NCBI GenBank assembly: GCA_022410635.1
Contig: JAJVDF010000044.1
Span: forward strand, 2,318,465 to 2,382,464
DNA length: 64,000 nucleotides
DNA from: Tretioscincus oriximinensis
Lineage: Eukaryota > Chordata > Lepidosauria > Squamata > Gymnophthalmidae
Direction of reading: 5' to 3'
Below the pieces are notes generated by a model. That model had not been told where the DNA came from. It did not search any database and saw nothing but the letters and a program-made list of their open reading frames with translations. The position numbers and the translations under genes are program-made. Below, in pieces: positions 58,768-64,000 of the stretch; the stretch's first letter is position 1, and the number at the start of each line of letters is the position of its first letter.

Positions 58768-58889
58768 TATTCTGAATGAGATAACCTAAATTAACAGGCA
58801 GCTGTCTAAATGCCTGTGCTCATTTTAGGTGTGCATGTGTGTATGTTTTCATGTTATTTTTCGGTGGCAGAAAGATGGAGCGGTATCAT

Positions 58890-59280
58890 CATATATAATA
58901 ATAGGTGTGTGGGAGAGTTCAATATTCCAATGTATAACAAGTAATGACAGGGCTCGGAACTTTGTCTGCCTCCAGAGACCCAATGACAGGGCTCGGAACT
59001 TTGGCTGCCTCCAGAGACCCAACGACAGGGCTTGGAACTTTGGCTGCCTCCAGAGACCCAATGACAGGGCTCGGAACTTTGGCTGCCTCCAGAGACCCAA
59101 CGACAGGACTTGGAACTTTGGCTGCCTCCAGAGACCCAATGACAGGGCTCGGAACTTTGGCTGCCTCCAGAGACCCAGTGACAGGACTTGGAACTTTGGC
59201 AGCCTCCAGAGACCAGTGTCTTGGAGGCTAGAGCCCACTGCATTACTGTACCACAACAGGCTAATTCCACTAATGTGATT
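58890..59280 (+). mobile_element. Dispersed repeat family V, seven-core copy
   Basis: 5' end atatataataataggtgtgt, gggagagttcaatattccaa; core array 58940-59214; then ccagtgtcttggaggctaga and the 3' end acaacaggctaattccac. The purine-rich part is absent here. Confidence 0.8.
58940..59214 (+). repeat. 39-bp minisatellite, seven units
   Basis: The anchor ctccagagac starts at 58970, 59009, 59048, 59087, 59126 and 59165, and in the last unit at 59204: seven units, each exactly 39 bp. From the second unit on, two types alternate (gggctcgg and gg/gacttgg), giving a 78-bp higher-order period. Because 39 is a multiple of 3, all frames stay open, which creates false reading frames on both strands. Confidence 0.95.
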
Positions 59281-61799
59281 ATAAAACCAGCGTCAATGGA
59301 AATTTGAAGAAATGGAAAATCTAACCATACTTTGATTAAACAATCCCACTACATAAACTAAGGTTTGAGTTTACCTTGTTTCAACAAATCATGGTTTATG
59401 GGCATAGGGGCAGGGTTCAAACTTTTCCTTTCCGTCGCTCAGGTAATGAAGCTCCATGCCTGAAAATGTTAGGATTCCCCTTATCATGAATACATTAAAA
59501 AAATACACTTTTTTCCTATACATTACTTTGAATGTCATTTTCATTTACACAGTCTTTTGCTCATGCTTGCTTTTTGTGATGATTTTGTTTTGCTGTTAAG
59601 AAACGTTTTAGCTGCTTTTAGATGAGCAAATACNCTATTTGACGCTATCCTGAGCTTCTGGAGACTGCAGGAAGAATCAGATAGGGAATTCAGGCAAAAA
59701 TAAACACCAGGTATAAATTGGGTGCTGAAAATAAAACAGCCATTCATACTATTTTTGCATCCGTTCCAGAGGAACTGAGTGGAGCACAGAAACTTGAATT
59801 TCATCTTGGCTGGATTTTGTAATGTTAAAGGATTGTCTGGCATCGCATCCAGACTGCCTCTTTGGATTCTTATACTTTGAAGTGAAACCTGTGTTTACTT
59901 CCAAGCAAACTTCTGAGTTCTTTCTAGGCATAAAGCAGCTGACCATGACAGCCTCCAAATTCTAAATCTGAAATTTGCTTTCCTAGTTGCCAAGTTTCTG
60001 TGCTTGAAGTTTTTTTTTTTTTTTTACTATTATCAGATCATGTCTGAATTTGTGAAAACTTTGTAGACATAACATCATTAACTATACTACATATTTTTGT
60101 AATATTTACACCTCTTCCACACTTTTTTCCAAAGTAGTAAATCATAACTTCTTTAATCTCCTCTGGTTACGTGAAAAACAGGAATTTATGTAAGAGCCAC
60201 TCTGCTACAAACCTTTTCCTGTTTGGATCTGTTGCTGCCGTTGGCAGCATTTNGAAATGGCTTAGTTACTCTGTGAGTGACCTTGAATGTCCTTAGTAAA
60301 GGAATAGTGAATTGTAACTTTCTGATGACTAAGGAAGTCTGCAGTGTCTGTAAAATACTAAGTGCCGGTATGTGTAAGTGGTTTGAAAGCTCTATAACAG
60401 ACGTGTTGTGCTCAAGAATAGTTGTTTCTAGCATAAACACAAAACCTTAAAACTATGGAAGACAGGATATACAATGTTTGCAAAGCAAAAATGGAAAACA
60501 GTGCTGTTTATTTAGTACGTTTTAAGACCCGTATTCTTGGGTTGGGTTGGGTTATGGATGGTTTCTAATTGAGGAGCACTTGATTATATTTTTCTTTTAG
60601 GGTTTTCACATTTTCTTTTAGAGAATTGCCCCTGGAAATCATTCCATTCNATTGGCTGGGAGACCTATTCCCTATCTTCATATCCTTCCAGCAGAACCAT
60701 TCATGCTCTTAGTCCAGACTGTATTCTCAAGGCTGATTGCTAGAATATTTTGGGGCAGAGGCATATTTCCAGGAAAACTTTGGGAGTGAGGTTAGTGAGG
60801 AACAAAATCTACAATTTGTGATTGTAGATTTTAAATATGGCAACCATTACAGGATGAAAGTAGCTTTTAATCCAACAGGAATCCGTTGATTTGGGCATTT
60901 CAACTAAAAGAGAATAAATAAATAAATCTTCAAGTTTTTTCCAGCTCTACTGGGTTCCTTAGTCCCTTTTGTTTGTGTAAAAAATTATCAAAAAGGACCA
61001 AACGATAAAAGCTGCTGTGATAGAATGATAGGTTTGTTACGGACCATCCCAGTCAGTGAAATACTTTCCAAATCATTTCCAAATTTTACATTATTTGTTT
61101 TTATTATTGTCTACGCTTTTACAATGAGTGAATTGAAAGGTTATTAGCATATGGATAAATGTAGGAAGACTGAATGAAGCTGCATTTGTTGGGCCAGGTG
61201 AGACAGGCAATTTGTTCTCAGTTGTTTTTTTATTGCTGCTGCTCTTTCCAGCAATATAGACAAATACCAACTTGATATTTGGATTGAGGAAAGGGAGAGA
61301 AGGTAGCATTTCTTGCCAACAGAATTTATATGATATTCAAGTGAGTGAATTAACACTATCAGTGCTTTTATTTGCAAAGCGTACTTTTTTATTTTGAGTA
61401 AACGGTACAAAATTGCATGCAACATTTGCATTTATTCCATGTCGTTTCTGGATAGAAGTCATTTGGCTCTTTATGTGTAACTTTTCTCTGAATCCATACC
61501 GAAAATTCTTTGGTCAGAATTCTATAAATGAAAGTAGTGACTGACATTATTCCCAGCAAAATGATGATATTGCTAGGACCTGGACATCAGTACTGTTTGT
61601 AAAGAATTTTGAATTAGTTTTCTTTATAATTTGTTTGCTCTTGAGTTTATATGGATGCCCAGACTGCCTGATTGTACAATCTTTTAATTGGTCTCAAAGC
61701 AATGGTGGGATTAAAATAATTCAACAACTAATTCTCTTTCGGGGACGCCACCTTAAGTGTTTCTGGAAGCAGCAACCATAAATGACATCCTAACTGATG
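59281..61799 (+). other. Mostly unique intron DNA
   Basis: AT-rich with a T homopolymer at 60009-60024 and a short (AAAT)n near 60915. No element or gene recognised. Confidence 0.45.
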
Positions 61800-62011
61800 C
61801 AAAGGAGCTAGCAGCACTTTGAGACTAACTTGAGAAAAGTGGGTGGCATAAGCTTTCGTAGACACGTCTACTTCTTCAGATGCATCTGAAGAAGTAGACG
61901 TGTCTACGAAAGCTTATGCCACCCACTTTTCTCAAGTTAGTCTCAAAGTACTGCTAGCNCCTTTGCTGGACTTTCTACTAGACTAACACGGTTATTTCTC
62001 TGAAATTGACT
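61800..62011. mobile_element. Foldback repeat family F, youngest copy: 166-bp near-perfect palindrome
   Basis: 61800-61882 is the reverse complement of 61883-61965, with one mismatch (61815/61950) and one N in 83 positions, and no spacer. The apex is cttcttcagatgcatctgaa. The forward arm continues to ctactagactaacacggtta and ends tgaaattgact at 62011. Target duplications atcctaactgatg (61787-61799) and atcctaagtgatg (62012-62024) match at 12 of 13 positions. Confidence 0.9.
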
Positions 62012-62484
62012 ATCCTAAGTGATGTCATTTTTGGTAGGAAGTGGGACCCGGGTGGTTTAACAACTGACACGCCAAACTCAACAAAAAATTAGGCATTGGT
62101 TCTAACGAATCTGTGCGAACAGGTTAAATCCCACCACTGTCTCAAAGTATTTATGAAGATCAACTGAATCACTGTTTTTAGGGTTAGTAAACTTGCTATA
62201 AATTTTTAAAACAATCTCCTTTAGTTATAAGGAGGTCTGTCTGTGACACCACAGACATCTTGTTTATTTAAAAGGTGGTTGATATGAGCCAGATGTTTTA
62301 TGAGCTACTGAACCAAAAAGCTACCAATTAGAGCTCCAATTGATACCTCATCTAGAGGAGTTTTGCAATTATAAATGTCAAGTCCATAATAGTTGGCATG
62401 TTTCCATCTAATTAATTATCCCTATGTGAGTAGATTAGAGAATGCAGCAGGTAAATTAATTGATATCAGTGGAGATAATCCAGG

Positions 62485-62615
62485 TATAGAAGGAAGTAGC
62501 CTTGTTAGTCTGAATACCAGAATTTCTAGCAAGGGGATCTCATAGCACCTTAGAGACTAACTGGTTTTGTTGCTTTCTAAGATGCTACAAAACCTCCTTT
62601 CTAAAAAATCTGGTG
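62485..62615. mobile_element. Foldback repeat family F, apex-deleted inverted pair
   Basis: Reverse arm (aagtagccttgttagtctga, ctagcaaggggatctcatag, caccttagagactaac) followed by a short forward piece (ttctaagatgctacaaaacc, tcctttctaaaaaatctgg). Confidence 0.7.
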
Positions 62616-63319
62616 TACGTTTTATTCCACACTTTTTCCCAAAATAACAATGCACTTTTTTTATTTTAGTAAAATTGATAACGTTTCTATTCCTGGTAAG
62701 GAATTTGAGCAAATAGAATGGTAGCAACCTCTAGTCATTGCTTCCTTGTACATTATTATGATCACTTTATAGAATAATATTTTGAATGTATCTAATGCAG
62801 TGAATTTGTTGGAAGGATGTTAGCACCTTAAATATTATTTGAACAAAATAGTTTTCTGTAATAGTTCTAACAATAAAAGAAAATCGAAATAATTTATATA
62901 GTTGAGTTTTGATTGCTTCAAGAAAATTAAGGGTAACTAACAGCGGTCATTAATGGATTATAGTGTTTGCTTTATTCTCTTATTTCTTGTAAACATTTTA
63001 TGATTAGATGTGGACCTTTATTGCATGTATTAATAATGTAAAAACAAACTCATAATGCCCAAAGCAATATGCTATATATTTTGCATATCCAAAATACTGC
63101 AATATCCAAAATATTGAAATCAGGTAGAAATTACAACGTAATCAATAGTTAAATATGTAAATCCTAAAAATGGAACCAAAACAATATGGGATCCTTAAGA
63201 CAGTAGTGTAGCATGGGTTTCTAGTGCCTGGGCATCCCCTGCCCCAAATTTACTAACTTGCTGGCTACCAGGACCAGATGGGAGAGGGGTGATGCTTAAC
63301 TTCTCCACTTATGCCCCAC
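62616..63319 (+). other. Intron DNA, no gene
   Basis: AT-rich; nothing recognised. Confidence 0.4.
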
Positions 63320-63480
63320 ACGCTACACTGGAGATGTAACCTTGATATAAAGAACTCCTGTGTAACAAAATCTATGGTATAACGAACAAATTTGAAAGTA
63401 TTGGAAGAACGCCCATACAATGGGTTTGTTATAACAAAATTTCATTACAAAAAACAAATTCACCAGACCCCTTNGCATTC
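63320..63480. mobile_element. Tigger/pogo-like MITE, decayed copy
   Basis: gatgtaaccttgatataaag, caatgggtttgttataacaa, aatttcattacaaaaaacaa and attcaccagacccctt match the 42236-42413 copy block by block. Confidence 0.65.
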
Positions 63481-64000
63481 AGCAAGGGGTTTCATTTGTA
63501 CTGCTTAAAATGCCTTTATTTTTAGTGTAAAAACTTGATTGCATTATAAATCATTCCAAAACAGTGTAACACTAAGGTGTTCCCTTAATTGTTTTGAGTA
63601 GTACATATTCAATCAATCAAACCAGTAATTACAATAAACTGAACAGGAAGAGAAAAGAATTTGGTAGTAATTAATAAACTGATACATTCCTCACTGTATA
63701 TATTTTAACCTTGACCTTCATATGTTTTGCCAATCTTAATCTTATCAACTCCTTATTCTCGATCTCTGTTTACTTGTTCTCTTTACATCTTTTTAATCAT
63801 TAGTTAATTAGGTCCATTGCAAAATGACTTTTATATGACCTAAACAAGAACCTGATTACATGTCTCTCCTTATTTTGCGGCCGGGGGGCGAACAAAAATT
63901 AGGATCAATGGAAGATTGCATTGAGAAATGTGGTTTTATGCTTTTGATGTAAAGTCTTTTGTCATGAAGATCAGTTGAATGACTGAGAAAAACATTTTTA
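63481..64000 (+). other. Intron DNA, no gene
   Basis: AT-rich with a short GC-rich spot, cggccggggggcgaa, near 63880. The second forkhead exon is not reached. Confidence 0.4.

Larger units (their letters stand above)
14713..64000 (+). other. FOXO1: FOXO1 intron 1 (partial, 5' 49 kb)
   Basis: The last codon AAG (14710-14712) of GWK is followed by GTCAGC, a usable GT donor. FOXO genes are known to split the forkhead domain exactly after GWK, before NSIRHN. No reading frame encoding NSIRHNLSLH or the C-terminal transactivation domain occurs downstream, so the acceptor lies beyond the window. Human FOXO1 intron 1 is also very long, so a 49-kb or longer intron is expected. All features listed downstream are intronic. 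Confidence 0.88.

Noticed and set aside
58829..59278. Repeat-protein-like open frames of 135-149 codons on both strands
   Set aside because: The 39-bp unit is a multiple of three and stop-free, so frames stay open on both strands. It is part of a dispersed repeat, not a gene.
14713..64000. Second FOXO1 exon or a nested gene in intron 1
   Set aside because: No frame encodes the remaining forkhead or transactivation sequence, and all longer frames fall in LINE remnants or simple repeats.

Overview
The window is vertebrate genomic DNA with scattered single Ns and one 515-base gap. The mix of repeats points to a squamate reptile, most likely a lizard or gecko: two tRNA-derived SINE families (one like the Sauria SINE) with BovB-type tails ending in (CTT)n, many CR1 3' ends, L2 and Rex1-like LINEs, a 5'-truncated L1, and many hAT, Tigger and mariner-like MITEs. 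I cannot name the species from sequence alone.

There is one protein-coding gene I can support: FOXO1 on the + strand. Its first coding exon runs from the ATG at 14134 to a GT donor directly after 14712. It encodes 193 residues: the conserved N-terminal Akt/14-3-3 motif with Thr24, a low-complexity linker, and the first part of the forkhead domain up to the ...SSAGWK junction. This is where FOXO genes split the forkhead domain with a very long intron. The exon lies in a GC-rich, CpG-dense block (about 13540-14720) that should be the promoter and 5' UTR. No second exon is present, so everything from 14713 to the end is partial intron 1.

Layout: 1-13540 is upstream intergenic DNA packed with MITEs, SINE and CR1 fragments, one GA-rich expansion, and an L2 LINE split by an 878-bp LTR-like insertion. 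13540-14712 is the promoter, 5' UTR and exon 1. 14713-18100 is intron densely filled with a GGTAGT minisatellite, SINEs, CR1 and hAT. 18100-25000 and 34700-39500 are comparatively repeat-poor and are the best places to look for conserved intronic regulatory DNA. 25000-34700 and 39500-64000 alternate unique AT-rich intron with transposable elements.

I found no evidence of a new gene system. The most interesting structure is in the repeats. One is a foldback family whose copies recur as head-to-head inverted pairs; the youngest is a 166-bp almost perfect palindrome with 13-bp target duplications. Another is a dispersed family carrying a 39-bp tandem core that has expanded to seven units with a 78-bp higher-order pattern. 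There is also a SINE with an L2-type tail, and a 35-bp inverted repeat in otherwise unique intron.
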